Below are positions 10,241 through 20,859 of a DNA stretch of 64,000 bases, piece by piece; position 1 is the stretch's first letter; every line of letters starts with the position of its first letter. Both the position numbers and the translations under genes were made by a program. Source of the DNA: Anoplopoma fimbria (Eukaryota > Chordata > Actinopteri > Perciformes > Anoplopomatidae); contig NC_072472.1 of the NCBI RefSeq assembly GCF_027596085.1, positions 8,714,371-8,778,370 of the forward strand. The letters run 5' to 3'. The notes under the pieces are model-generated. The model was not told the DNA's origin and searched no databases. It saw only the letters and a program-made list of their open reading frames with translations.

Positions 10241-12260
10241 GCACCTTTTTTTTAGTCAGACGTCACTCAACCTACTGTAACCCAAGCCATGTCTGATGAA
10301 CTCCATGTTGTTCATTTGAATATTATGAACTGGATGTTAACTAATCAAATGTGTAATTTCACATACCTGAACTCAAATGTTTAGTCAGCGCTGGTTCTAA
10401 CCTGTGTTTTGGTATAATTTGGTTCTACAATGGTTGCCACTCTTCATTTGTGCCATAATTCGGGCCATCATTTTCCTTAAACATTGTATTGTCAAAGCAA
10501 TTTTTTTTTGTCTTTTGCCACTTTAAACTTTAAACATTTAAAACTAACTTCACCGAAGTCTTCTCTCCTCATTTCTAATAGTTATTTCACACTCTCCATA
10601 ACCTGTGGTGTTCAGGTGTTATGTCTGGCAGTATGTGAATAGGCTTTTTATTTTTTATCCAAATCATAATTTCTATTTATTTAGATTAGTTAAGTGTTTC
10701 ACAATCTTTCCAGGAACCTTCTGACAACTGAAGTGGGCTACCCCCTAGCATATGCAGACAAGTATCCCTGGCTTTTAAGCCTAATAAAGCAAAGGCAGCC
10801 CAGGTTCAAGTGTCTTGATCCATAATATTGACTATACTCTTTCTATATTGAGTATAACTTATTTTATATGTACACATTACTTATAGTGCAACTATAAGTA
10901 ATGTGTACTTATTGTTGCACAATTGCTTGTGCATATGGGAAGCAACATGATCTGTTTTTCGACCTAAATCCACCAGATTTGCTGAGGGGGTAATGGAGGA
11001 ACTGTTCAGTTTGACTCACCGAGATTGCAACTTTGCTTATGTGGTTAATATCTCGCTTTCAGTCATGAGATGATTAAAGCTGGGATGGGTTAAACTGGAA
11101 ATGTACTAATTTTGTTCCAGAAAAGTACCTTGTAAGTAGGAAGTTGTCATTATTTCCTCCAAATGAATACCTCAGAGTTATGTTATGTATAGAATTTATA
11201 GTTTTAGATTTAACTGTGTTTATTTTTTAAGTAAGTCAAAAAAATTGCATGATGATAATTTAATATATAGGTTTAAAAAAAATTAATAAAGAAGGTTTGA
11301 TTTGACAGTTTTGTTGCTAAACAGCTCCATCTTTTGGTGAGTTGTACTCATTACATTTAAACTGTATTTGTGGCAGTTCTCCCCAACCTGCCAAAACACC
11401 GCCCTTGCTGTAGAATGACAGCCGATTGATAATGATGGCTGCATTACTGGGGAAATGTTAGGAGGCCGAATTGTTATAGCAAGTAGTGTATAGTTTTGTG
11501 AATATTTAACTCTTTTTTCACAGACAAGTCATTAAATTAGGTGACTCCCAATTTAAATGAATCACATCCTACATTTAATTTCCGACTGGGTTATTGGAAA
11601 TAGAAACCACTTTAATCAATAGCAGAAATGAACGTAAGACTTAATTGCATTATTCAAATGGGCCTTTAAAGAGATTACGACAAAGGGGTTATATGAGGCC
11701 ATTGTATGGGAAAGGGAAAAAATGTCAAGTGAACTTCATAAGAATAAACATGGCATTTAGTGGAAAGAGGCTTATAATACAAAAAAAGTCTCCAAAAATG
11801 TAAAAAAGGAGATAAAGGATCAACAGTCACACAAAAGTTGTCCATGAAAGAATGATGTAGTTAAATTGTTGTCATTATGTCACATGTAGTTCTCATAATG
11901 TGAGACATTGGTTGTTATTAGATAGATCATTGTTTTGTGTGGCTATATTCTATAAAGGATGAAGAATTGGGACCGTTGAATCACAGGCCATATTTTAAAT
12001 AGGATATAAGTGTTAAAATGCTCATTTTCAGGGCACAGAAAAGTTAGTACTGACATATCTCGTCACATTTATCTTTAGTCATCAGGGGTTATATCTGTGG
12101 GGTCACGGGGTCAATGTTAATGGTTTCAAAAGGTAAAACAGGTATCATGAAACCTGACAATCAGAGGTCATACTAAGGGTTATTTGAATTAGTAGCGGAC
12201 GGATGAAATTTCAAAAAGGTGAAGACTCAAAACGGCATGTAAAAGATGAGAGGGAGGAGG
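10241..12260. other. Intergenic spacer between the repeat array and the LECT2-like gene
   Basis: AT-rich DNA without a supported exon. The right part should hold the 3'UTR of the LECT2-like gene (minus strand, downstream of the stop at 12261). A minus-strand AATAAA is visible near 11221-11230, but it is about 1 kb from the stop and I cannot call the real polyadenylation site. A perfect short hairpin lies at 10870-10908. Confidence 0.6.
10870..10908. repeat. Perfect 17-bp snap-back hairpin
   Basis: GTACACATTACTTATAG is followed after a 5-nt loop by its exact reverse complement. It is not part of a recognised gene and the arms are AT-rich. Confidence 0.9.
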
Positions 12261-12427
12261 TCATATGAAAGGTGAAGGGTCACTGCCGTCACACATTTGC
12301 AGCTCCAGGTGTGAGGTGATGCCGGAGAAGCGATCCTGCAGTGGCAACAGATAGCCTAAAGGTACTCCCTGAGCCACCGGGCCCATGTAACGGTAAGGAC
12401 GGATGTTGAAGATCTTCACACAGTGCT
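12261..12427 (-). CDS. LECT2-like secreted protein, exon 5 (C-terminus and stop)
   Basis: This 167-nt terminal exon encodes residues 201-254 and ends in TGA at 12263-12261. A CTTATCCAG acceptor precedes it. The split codon G|AG links it to exon 4. The peptide HCVKIFNIRPYRYMGP and PLGYLLPLQDRF then GITSHLELQMCDGSDP aligns along its whole length with the LECT2 C-terminus (CVKMFYIKPIKYKGP, LGTLLPLQKVYPGIQSH, CDSSDP). The two cysteines, C202 and C245, correspond to the human Cys81-Cys124 pair. The SHVH motif of LECT2 reads SHLE here. In human LECT2 the second His (His120, as I recall) is a zinc ligand. Here it is Glu241, while the first His (H239) is kept. Confidence 0.93.
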
Positions 12428-14360
12428 CTGGATAAGACAGATAGAAAAAATGTTTTGCAATGCCCTGTTATCTTCTGCTTGAACATGTTGAAACTATTTT
12501 ACCTCAAGTTTCCTTCAACAATTTAACATTTATGACACTTTTGTACTAGAAAGAGATGGTGCTAATTCCAACTGTGACTCAGTTCAGCTCATTGACACAA
12601 CTATGAATATTTTTGACTAATTTGAAAGTCAGTCAGGTTTTTCTTATTACTTTACCTACACAGGGTCATTTTGTGAAGAATGACTTGAAAGCACATCCCA
12701 ATAGAAAGCTGTTTCTACACAACAGGGGAATTGATGTGTGAAATAGGGATTAATAGCTCAATAATTAGAAATGATAGTGATAATTGCACTTTTGGAGGGA
12801 TGTTCTTAATGTAATTCATCAATTGGGGAAGTTGTATTATGATATGTGTTAGTTAAATGTTTAAACCTATTCCTTGTATTGTCTTGCAAAATTTGTGGTA
12901 TTTTACAATGCATATCTTTAAAGGCCGTTTTCTCAGAATTCGTTTTTGTTTCTCACACTCTGAGCAAGAAATCTCCCCTTCAGTAGCACATATGTACATA
13001 CACCACACTTTCCAGTTTCTTTGATATATACATATATTAAACTTATATGGTTTTGTCCATATATCATTCAAAGCCTAATTTAGAGAAGATTTTATTGACT
13101 GTCCTAAAAACATGACATATTCGATATGATCATAGCTTATTTTCAGAATTCCTAAATTGTACACAATTTGTTCAAATGTATATCACACCTGTGTCTCTGA
13201 AAATGTCGTTAAGCCATCCACGAAATATGAAATGTGTAGAAAGCTGGAATTTATTTGCTCATTTATAATTTGGAATGGATCAACGTAGGCTCAGGTCTCA
13301 CCATCTCCCTCTCACCATTCTTTAGACAAAAACAAGCAAGCTGCCAACTTAGAAACAAACAACCTAAAAGTAGGCTAGTCTACAACACAACACCATCATT
13401 AAGAGCTACAAGGCCCTAATGATCACCGTCTCAGCGTTAATGTCATGGCGAGGTAATGCGTCTCTGTGATGTCTAATCATGTCTGTGTTTTACCGTGAGA
13501 TGAAAGGAGCTGACCGTACATGTGTTCTGATAATGCAGTTCAATCAGTGGTGGAGGCAGGATGAGGACTAATGATGTTTACTCATCACTCCTGTGCCTTA
13601 TCAGCTCAGGATGCCCTCAAAATACACACACTCACGAATACGCGCGCACAAACGTACTGAACACTGTAGAAGCATGTATTTGCTCCTCTGCCAGGCTCCA
13701 CTGGCACAAACACACAAACGCTGATGCACTGCTTTGTTCTGTAATGACGCCTTAGTGGGGGTCATTACTCATAGACAGCCTTTGATGGGGTTTCGCATGC
13801 AGCTGGGTCCTGGTGTTAGAGGCAACTAAGAGTTCAATGGAGCCCCCCCCTCTCCAACACCTTGACTAATCCCTCTAAATCACTCCTTCTTTTCATCCAC
13901 ACCGAACACCTACGCAATAATAACCTTACACCACCTTTGCCCTAGCCAAGGCCCCATACACTATAGATTACAGGAATTCCCTTGCAGGGGTAACAATACG
14001 AGATTACAGTGGCTTAATAAACTCTGCTTTTTCATTAGCGTTTCTGTCGGAGCAAATATCAGTATACATTCAGGATGTGATGTCTAGAGAAATGAGCTGA
14101 TCTGCACAGCGATTATTAGCCACACTAGCTACGTGGCACTAGGGATGGCAACGTCAGTCAGTCGGTTGGTTGGTCCACCACTTTGACAAAATAAAAATTC
14201 AACATCTATTGGATGAATTTATATTCATATTTATATTTCATAATATGCTTATTGCCCAGGGGAGGACTCCAAATGACCTTGGTGGAGTCCCTGGTTTTTC
14301 CTCTAGCTTTTTTATTATAATTTAAAATGGTGAATAATGATCTCCAGAAGTCCTCCTTAC
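12428..14360 (-). other. Intron 4 of the LECT2-like gene
   Basis: GT-AG intron (GTAAGG donor at exon 4, CCAG acceptor at exon 5) of 1.9 kb. No coding exon is visible inside it. Near the donor it contains a degenerate dispersed repeat (14168-14300). Confidence 0.85.
14168..14300. repeat. Dispersed fish repeat (ACTTTGGTGGATCC... TTTTCCTCTAGC family), degenerate copy
   Basis: Contains CTATTGGATGAAT and GACCTTGGTGGAGTCCCTGG then TTTTCCTCTAGC. The copy at 48775-49020 shares the same order of motifs (GACTTTGGTGATTCTGAGAC, ACCTCTAGCACCACCA). This family is common in fish genomes from memory. I cannot name it. Confidence 0.55.
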
Positions 14361-14509
14361 CATCATTGAGAAATTTGATACCATCATACTGAATCCCAGC
14401 CGGCTCTTTCCGACTCACTGGACCCATCAGAGAGCCCGAGAATGGGGCATTGACAATGCCATAGTCATCACACACCAGGTCCACTGCTTTATGTAGGCCA
14501 TTATCTCTG
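14361..14509 (-). CDS. LECT2-like secreted protein, exon 4 (first half of the M23-like fold)
   Basis: 149-nt exon encoding residues 151-199 (plus split codons), with a GTAAGG donor. The peptide NGLHKAVDLVCDDYGIVNAP then FSGSLMGPV aligns with human LECT2 [20 protein letters not shown]. The HxxxD pair (H156, D160) corresponds to the LECT2 zinc ligands His35 and Asp39, and C163 to Cys42. The acceptor region reads ATAGCAG, a NAGNAG tandem: the proximal AG gives ...NSNSRDNG and the distal one drops a single Ser. Both keep the frame. Confidence 0.93.
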
Positions 14510-14980
14510 CTATGGGAGTGACAGAAAAGATTGGAATTACGCAGAAATATGTCAAAAGGCCTGTTTCAATTTGTCATATTTCAGGGAGACAAATTCTAAT
14601 GTCTCTCTATGGATGAAGTTAGTCCATGTCTGAAATAGTCTGCTCAGCACTCCATCCAGAGAAAGCTGGACTCATCATTTATATAACTTTGGTCCGTCTT
14701 GTGCCTTAGTTAATACGCATATTTAGTTGTGAATGAGATGACATCACCCCTTACTAAAGTTATGATACTTAATCCTTGATACTTAATGATGTGGAGCTGT
14801 CGTCATGTCAACCACATAACCAGGTTGATGTCAAGACATGTTAGAAGCCACATAGTGAACAGTTTAAGTGAACATGTGACACCAGAAATGCAGAATTACA
14901 AACTCATCTGTACTTGGAAGCTCTAGTGTTGCAGCTTGGGTAATCTTTTGAGGTTGAACAATCAGATCAGGAAGAATCAC

Positions 14981-15065
14981 CTGTTGGAGTTGAAAGCTCC
15001 ACAGCCGTGCCCGTCACATGCCCTCACTCTGTTGTTGGGGTGACCATCACACAGGACACTCCAGG
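14981..15065 (-). CDS. LECT2-like secreted protein, exon 3 (start of LECT2 domain)
   Basis: 85-nt exon encoding residues 123-149 plus split codons at each end. WSVLCDGHPNNRVRACDGHG then CGAFNSN aligns with the LECT2 N-terminal end [20 protein letters not shown] CGQYS, keeping Trp and the three cysteines (human Cys7, Cys18, Cys23) at the same spacing. The donor is GTGATT. Two acceptors 6 nt apart (CTGTAG and TTTCAG) are both in frame and differ by two residues. I use the downstream one. Confidence 0.93.
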
Positions 15066-15477
15066 CTGAAACTACAGCGGCAAGTAATATGTTTGTTAAA
15101 TACATCTCTTCCCAAAATACACCATATTTATAGGTTGCTGCATTTCATTCGAAAACGGCAACATAAAAATTGAATAAAAAAAAGTAACATCTGCTGAGTC
15201 ACCTTACAGTCTATGTGAAATAAGGCCAATTGCAGCAGAAAGACACTATTCAAATGTAATTTATTCATGTCTCTTATATCAGCGTTGTGCCAGACACTGA
15301 TACGGCTTCACAACCAATATAACACATTTTTTCGTGACTATCTTTTGAACATTAGTGTGTTTATTTGACTGCCTGTGAAAGAAGCATCCCATTTCTCACC
15401 TAGAGTTATTGCCTTTGTCATATATTCATGTATGTGCTGATATGTGTTTGCATTCATTTGTGGCTGAGTCACTATAC

Positions 15478-15789
15478 CTGGCATACAACATTGCCTCGTT
15501 TTGTCCCCTGAACACTTGTCTTTCAGGTATCGGCCTTGGCAGATGTATCGGTTAGCTTGGCAGAGGCCTCCCAGTCTGCTGCAGCTGATGTCACTCTTTG
15601 GTCTCATGGTGACTCTCTTACTTCCTGTCATTTTAACCTTCCTCCTTGTAGCCACCGCATTAGGTCTCCCATCATTTGCCGTTGTGGAATTTCCCTTCAC
15701 CTTGACGCTGCTGCCAGCGTTCTTGTCACGGCTTTGGACTTTTTCACCTTTTTTCTTTTCATGCTCAAAAGCACAACTTAACAGGACAT
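15478..15789 (-). CDS. LECT2-like secreted protein, exon 2 (basic linker plus six-cysteine module)
   Basis: 312-nt exon encoding residues 18-121. It starts after a pyrimidine-rich CTGAAG acceptor and ends at a GTATAG donor. Residues 18-24 (YVLLSCA) complete the signal peptide begun in exon 1, with predicted cleavage after A24. Residues 25-86 are polar, very basic (K/R/S/T) and probably disordered. Residues 87-119 hold six cysteines spaced C-x6-C-x6-C-x8-C-x7-CC, in CSRLGGLC, QANRYICQGRYLKDKC and SGDKTRQCC. Neither this module nor the basic linker exists in ordinary 151-residue LECT2. The spacing is close to that of beta-defensins. It also resembles the G-x-C...C-x-G...C-x-G...QCC motif found next to lysozyme/peptidase domains in some secreted proteins. 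Assembled length is 254 aa. The five exons sum to 765 nt with no frame conflict, which supports this exon being truly part of the gene. Confidence 0.82.
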
Positions 15790-18519
15790 CTTCAGGAAAG
15801 ATGAGGGGAGAGTTAAAGAGGGAAGATTAAAGACGAGTATTTGGCTTGAAACAACTTTCTGGGCGTAAGTACATTACATTACTCAAGTTTTGTGAGCTTG
15901 ATATTTGGCATTACCTTCAATTTTTTTCCTTTTTGCATTATTATTATTAAAAAATGTTCTCACTGATGAGATAATGCCCCATAAATACTCAAAATAGAGT
16001 ATGCCAAACATTTATCACAGATAATCTGAGATATAGATCTAAGTGATGTTACTGTCTGTACTCAAATTATCAATTTACACCCAGTAGTTAATTTGCTTAA
16101 ATTTTGTATCGCATCATACAGAGATATTAAGCCTAACCACTTTAATATAATGGTGTCGACAAAATAATGGAAAGCATAATGTGATACAATTCACAGACCA
16201 CAGACTGCAGCCCCTAAAATGATAATACAGTTGAATCAACACCTCTCTAAAATAGTGAACATTATAACCTTCATGAAGGTTGGACTTATAACTGCCGGCA
16301 ACTGAGTGTATGTATCTATTATACACACATTTATCTTCAATTTTATCATTTATATTCATTACAAGTAAATTTAGATAGTGAGAGTATTTAGGAGGGTTTG
16401 AGTAAGTGGATTCATTTAAGGGCTCAAAAAACAATCACAAGAAATTCATATGATAAAAAAGAAAGAAAACTAAATTACTATTCACAAAAACATCCTCATG
16501 CTGAAGCCAATTTGACACAATTCTGCTGATAGCTTTAAAATGCAATGAAACCCTGTAATATAATAAAAAAAAGCTGAAAAACAAATTGTCTAGACTTGAA
16601 CAACAGATGGATTTAATGATTTCCCAGATTATTTATATTAAATGCCTTTGTCAGAATTGGTTATTCAGAATTGTTTTCATTTTAAAATAGTCCCTTGGCT
16701 CACCTCCTTGGCACACTTGTTGAGAACTGTGTTACTGCTCCATATAGACGGACAGAGTCATAGTTCAGTTATTCATATGCGTTTTCAAACGGACAGAATA
16801 CTAATTATCCAGCCAAGACATGAGTCTTTGATCTTCATTAACTCTATTAACCTCAGAGGCACAGAATATATTTCAATCACGCTGCCCTGGCACACGAACA
16901 CATGCTGGGCTCAGTGATTGAAAGAAGCTGCTTATCACTTGAAGGCCTGAATGACTGGGAGAAAAGTCGGGCAGTATATCTGGCCGTGGCATAGAGAAGC
17001 AATTTTCCTGAGCATGTGAACTAAAATTAGAAAAAGGACAGAATTTTGCGACAAAGATATAAGAGTGCCTGTTGCCTTAGCAATAGTATGTGGGAGTAGG
17101 GTTTTTACTGGTGTTTTGCTACATGGTTGTTAGTGCATTGCTAGGTTGTTGCCACATTATGGGGCTGCTTGAGTGCTATGTATTTTATCTCTGTTTCGGT
17201 TGGTTTTTTAGGATGTCCTGATTTTGCTTTATGGGGACTTTGATGTTCTGATTGTTCGGCAGGGTTTGGCTAAATGGTTGCTAGGGTGTTTGTGGTGGTT
17301 GTTAGGGCATTCGGAGGGAAATCCACTGAGTTGAAAACCATTTTTCTCCAACCAAGGTGCACTTTAAAACCTAACTTCTTCCTCTGTCTCCCTTTTTGGT
17401 CCTGAAACCCTCTAAACCAGACTGTCTTGGTGTCTGTTTTCATAATATGTTAACTGCACCAGACATAGCCAAGACCACATCTGATATTCTTTATGCTATT
17501 GTGTGTATAGTTAGTGTGCTTGCCTCGCAACACACTACACTATTATGACATATCTTTAATCGCGTTGTTTGCTGTGGCTAGCCAGAGCAAACAAAGTAAC
17601 TATAGATTTAGCAAAATTCACAAAGTGTCATAATTACTTTTGAACATTTTCTTTAAAGTGTCTGTCTGAGCTTTCTGAGATTTCTTTATGTCTTTTCAGA
17701 CAAAGTTGAATAAAAAGGAGTGGGTGAGCACTGTTTGACAGGCAGTGGAAAATAACCTGCTGACTGCGGAAGCTGCATTGTTTCATACTTTTACTTTGAT
17801 GGCAACATATGCTGGCTGTGGGTAGGTTATTACAGAGAAACATAAATAGAGTTAACCTTTAAAGTAAGGGGATATTCAGTCAGAGAGTACCAACAGAGAC
17901 ATAGATCATTCTCAGTTCTAATTGGCTGGCTTGTGTCCATTAACTCCACTTTACATACAGATTTTTGGGTTCCTCTCACTGAGCTGCAGAGTGACAGTTG
18001 TGTCCATTGTGTGGCATGAATCATTTTTACATCTGCAACAAGTTTGCCGACTCATTTCCATGTCTCTTAACAGTCCCTCGGAGTCAGAGTGTGCCTTAAG
18101 CCTCGCAGTAAGATGCAATTATGTAATGTCGCATTAAGCATTCAATCGTGCCTTAAATGTCTCATCCACTTGTGCCAACACACAGTCACTTCAGCGATAG
18201 GCCCGAGAACCCCCCAAGGTTTGTGTCTACAGGAGTTTACAGTCTCCTAATAGGGCTCGGTTCATGATAATATCCAGGGGCAGGCAGAAATTTATACAGT
18301 ATTTATTGTTTCTGTAATAGGAATCTTATTAGTGAACTCTGGAATGGCAAATTACTGTCTGTGATTGTGAGTCCACACATGCATGTCTGTCCCCGTGCAT
18401 GTGCCTCTGTTTTTGTGTTAATACACTTACTTTCCATAAATACTCCAGGCACACTGTATATGTTATGATGCATATTAAAACTTGTATGGTTGACATTTTG
18501 CATACAGTAAACAACTTAC
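15790..18519 (-). other. Intron 1 of the LECT2-like gene
   Basis: A 2.7-kb intron from the GTAAGT donor (18519-18514) to the CTGAAG acceptor at 15790. No exon is seen inside. It contains a TTGCTAGG-type repeat (17080-17320). The part at 16640-17030 has mixed, non-repetitive sequence that might be regulatory, but I have no direct evidence. Confidence 0.75.
17080..17320. repeat. Degenerate TGGTTGCTAGG-type repeat
   Basis: Repeated short phrases such as ATGGTTGTTAG, TTGCTAGGTTGTTGCC, ATGGTTGCTAGGGTG and TGGTGGTTGTTAGGGC. This is a common low-complexity interspersed repeat type in fish genomes, here strongly decayed. Confidence 0.7.
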
Positions 18520-18571
18520 AGCACACTAGCAGAGCTGCAATGAGACAGCCCCTCAACTGCATTCTCATCAT
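18520..18571 (-). CDS. LECT2-like secreted protein, exon 1 (start codon and signal peptide)
   Basis: 52 coding nt beginning ATGATGAGAATG and encoding MMRMQLRGCLIAALLVC, then a consensus GTAAGT donor. With exon 2 this forms a classical signal peptide: n-region with Arg, hydrophobic core LIAALLVCYVLLSCA, cleavage after Ala24. The first base of codon 18 lies here and the other two in exon 2. The exon was found because its donor phase and its hydrophobic core match the missing N-terminus of exon 2. A strong acceptor (TTTTTTTGTTATTCTGCAG, minus strand) 19 nt upstream of the ATG suggests that a non-coding 5' exon precedes it. Reading straight through that acceptor would add residues starting MEKAYW, but these fall in the polypyrimidine tract, so I reject that longer start. 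Confidence 0.8.
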
Positions 18572-18590
18572 CAGATCAGACTTCAAATAT
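18572..18590 (-). other. Presumed 5'UTR part of LECT2-like exon 1, bounded by a splice acceptor
   Basis: Nineteen nucleotides between a strong polypyrimidine/CTGCAG acceptor (AG at 18592-18591) and the ATG. The presence of this acceptor predicts an upstream untranslated exon. Confidence 0.55.
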
Positions 18591-20576
18591 CTGCAGAATA
18601 ACAAAAAAACAACAACAACCCAGTAAGCTTTTTCCATCTGTGCATCTAAGTGTCATCATATAGGTGTCATTCTCATATGAAACAGTAAGCTAATATGCAT
18701 ATTAAGGTCATTTATACATGCACATTTCACCCCGAGATTTGAATCGTTGACGTATTCTTGCACACTAACTCACTCTATACAGTAGTAAATCTGTCTCAAA
18801 TGTTGAGTTCCAAACAGAAGCAGATCGATTACACATTTCTGACTGAATGCTGCTCAGATTTTCTGCTGAGAGTAAATGGAATTATAAGCACTATAAGACT
18901 TACGGAGAAGTTGTGATGTGGCGTCCGTGCAGTGGGTGGAAACACAAAGCAGGGACTGTTGGAGAACCAGCCTGCTGTGGAAGCTGCAGTCCCTGGACCA
19001 CGGGATGTTCCCCCACTGTCAATATTGGTACTGGCCTTTCAAACACACACCCATTTACTTGCTTGAAAGGGCTCACTTTGTTGACTTTTTGTTGCTATAC
19101 TGAAAGTTAAACAGAGTTAGTAAGCGGCCTCTGACGAAAAGCTGCAGAGAGTAAGGCTGGAACAAATGTCCATCTGAAATGAGTTCTGACCAACTGAGCA
19201 ACAGCATAGACAAACTCATTTCATCTCTTTTTTCTTTACATCGCAATGTTTTGCACATTACAAAATGAATAAGCATGCACTATCACAGTGAGAATTATTC
19301 ACAAGAATCACTCGGTGATGCAATAATGTGATGTTTATGATATTATAAGGGAAGTATACTTTTTTATTATAATGTTAACCTTGGTGGGGCATGTTATTAC
19401 AGTTTCTCAAGCCACTTTGTTTCTCAGAAATGATGTTTATGTAGTACCTATTTGATTTCCCAATAACATTGGTGGGCAATGTAATTACTGCCTGGATTAT
19501 GTTCACATGCATGTCAGGCAGTTGACTACAATGTCAATTGCTATAAAAGCTGCAATGAATAATTATATTACCATTATTTGTGCCAGTCCAGAAATAGAGA
19601 ATCAGTTTTTCATAATTTCATGGCACCCTTCCATATAAACCCATTAGTATGTGCAGCGCAGTCATCAGGCGGAGGACCGTTGTGTCAAGTCTCACCGCTG
19701 TGTGCCCTCACGCTGTCAACTCCGGCTTCTCCCCCTCAACTAGACAAAAAAAGTCATTATTCTCCATGCATGAGCCTGGCATCTATTATGAGATAATTAG
19801 CTTTAAGGCCTCACACAATACGATGGAAGTCAATCAATGGTATAAATTTCATCCCCTCCCAGTGGAGGAGTGCAAAGCAGGTACATGGATGAATGCAATA
19901 AAGCATGTAGGTGTAGGGTATTTAAGAGTCTGCTTTGTGCAGTTTGTATGGGGTGAAAGCCGAAGACGGCTAATCAGATTTCTTCAAGGTTATGCGGATG
20001 CTAATCCAGTTCAAAGCTTGAGGGAACGGCAATCCTTCTGCTTTGCTATGTGTGGTAAAACAATGTTGGAGCCGGTCGAAACTGTCTTTGTTTTAGAAAT
20101 GCTGCAATATTTACTTTCAATATAGCTTGCAACAAACTAGTCTTAAATTAGTCTTATCAGGAATAAAATGTTACCATAGGTACATGGAATTAAAAAGCAA
20201 AAATGAAGGGTTGCTCGATTTTTGTTTGCATATTCAAATTTCTTGTCATCAGTATGTTCAAGTGTAGCTCACTTTATTGATGTATGGTAGTGCGGATGAG
20301 GTCACTGTAGGATTGAAATGCTTTTATTCTAATTCAGAGCCTGGTTAGGAGGCTCTCTCTGAATTACAATGCACTGAGTGTAGGGGAATGGGCTCAATAG
20401 TGGCCGATGGAGACTTGAGCCTTTTTGCAGCCAGACAGCTTTTGATAATCAAATATCTGGGCAAAGGATTACACTGATGGACCGTATGGCTTGGAATCTA
20501 AAAAAGGAGGGAGGGAATTAGGGAACGAGGAAAACCAATAAAAGACAAAGAATAGGGGAGGAATTAATGCTGAACT
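18591..20576. other. Non-coding stretch upstream of the LECT2-like coding start
   Basis: No supported exon. A plus-strand open frame at 19649-20125 is long (158 codons) but has no recognisable similarity and no splice or start context, and is taken as chance. If the LECT2-like gene has a distal 5' exon, this would be its first intron. Confidence 0.5.
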
Positions 20577-20578
20577 GA

Positions 20579-20680
20579 GAGTGAGTGAGTGAGTGAGTGA
20601 GTGAGTGAGTGAGTGAGTGAGTGAGTGAGTGAGTGAGTGAGTGAGTGAGTGAGTGAGTGAGTGAGTGAGTGAGTGAGTGA
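20579..20680. repeat. (GTGA)n tetranucleotide microsatellite
   Basis: About 25 uninterrupted GTGA units. The minus-strand reading gives a meaningless Thr-His-Ser-Leu repeat peptide. Confidence 0.98.
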
Positions 20681-20859
20681 AGGAAGGGGGTGAGGTAGCG
20701 AGAAAATAGGCCGGATAAGAAAACAAAGATGAAGAAAGACAGACAGCCAGCCAGGCAGACAGACAGAAGAGGAGGAGGAAAAAAAAAAAAGCAGTAGAAG
20801 CTACAGCGAGCTTTCCTGCATCCTAAACACCTTCCGCTCCGGCGGAGGAAAAGGCTTGT

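Noticed and set aside
18572..18637. Longer N-terminus of the LECT2-like protein starting MEKAYW
   Set aside because: It reads through a strong polypyrimidine tract and acceptor (18591). The ATG at 18571 gives a cleaner signal peptide.
19649..20125. 158-codon plus-strand frame
   Set aside because: No recognisable motif and atypical composition. Likely chance.
20469..20726. Frame with THSLTHSL repeats
   Set aside because: Translation of the GTGA tetranucleotide repeat.
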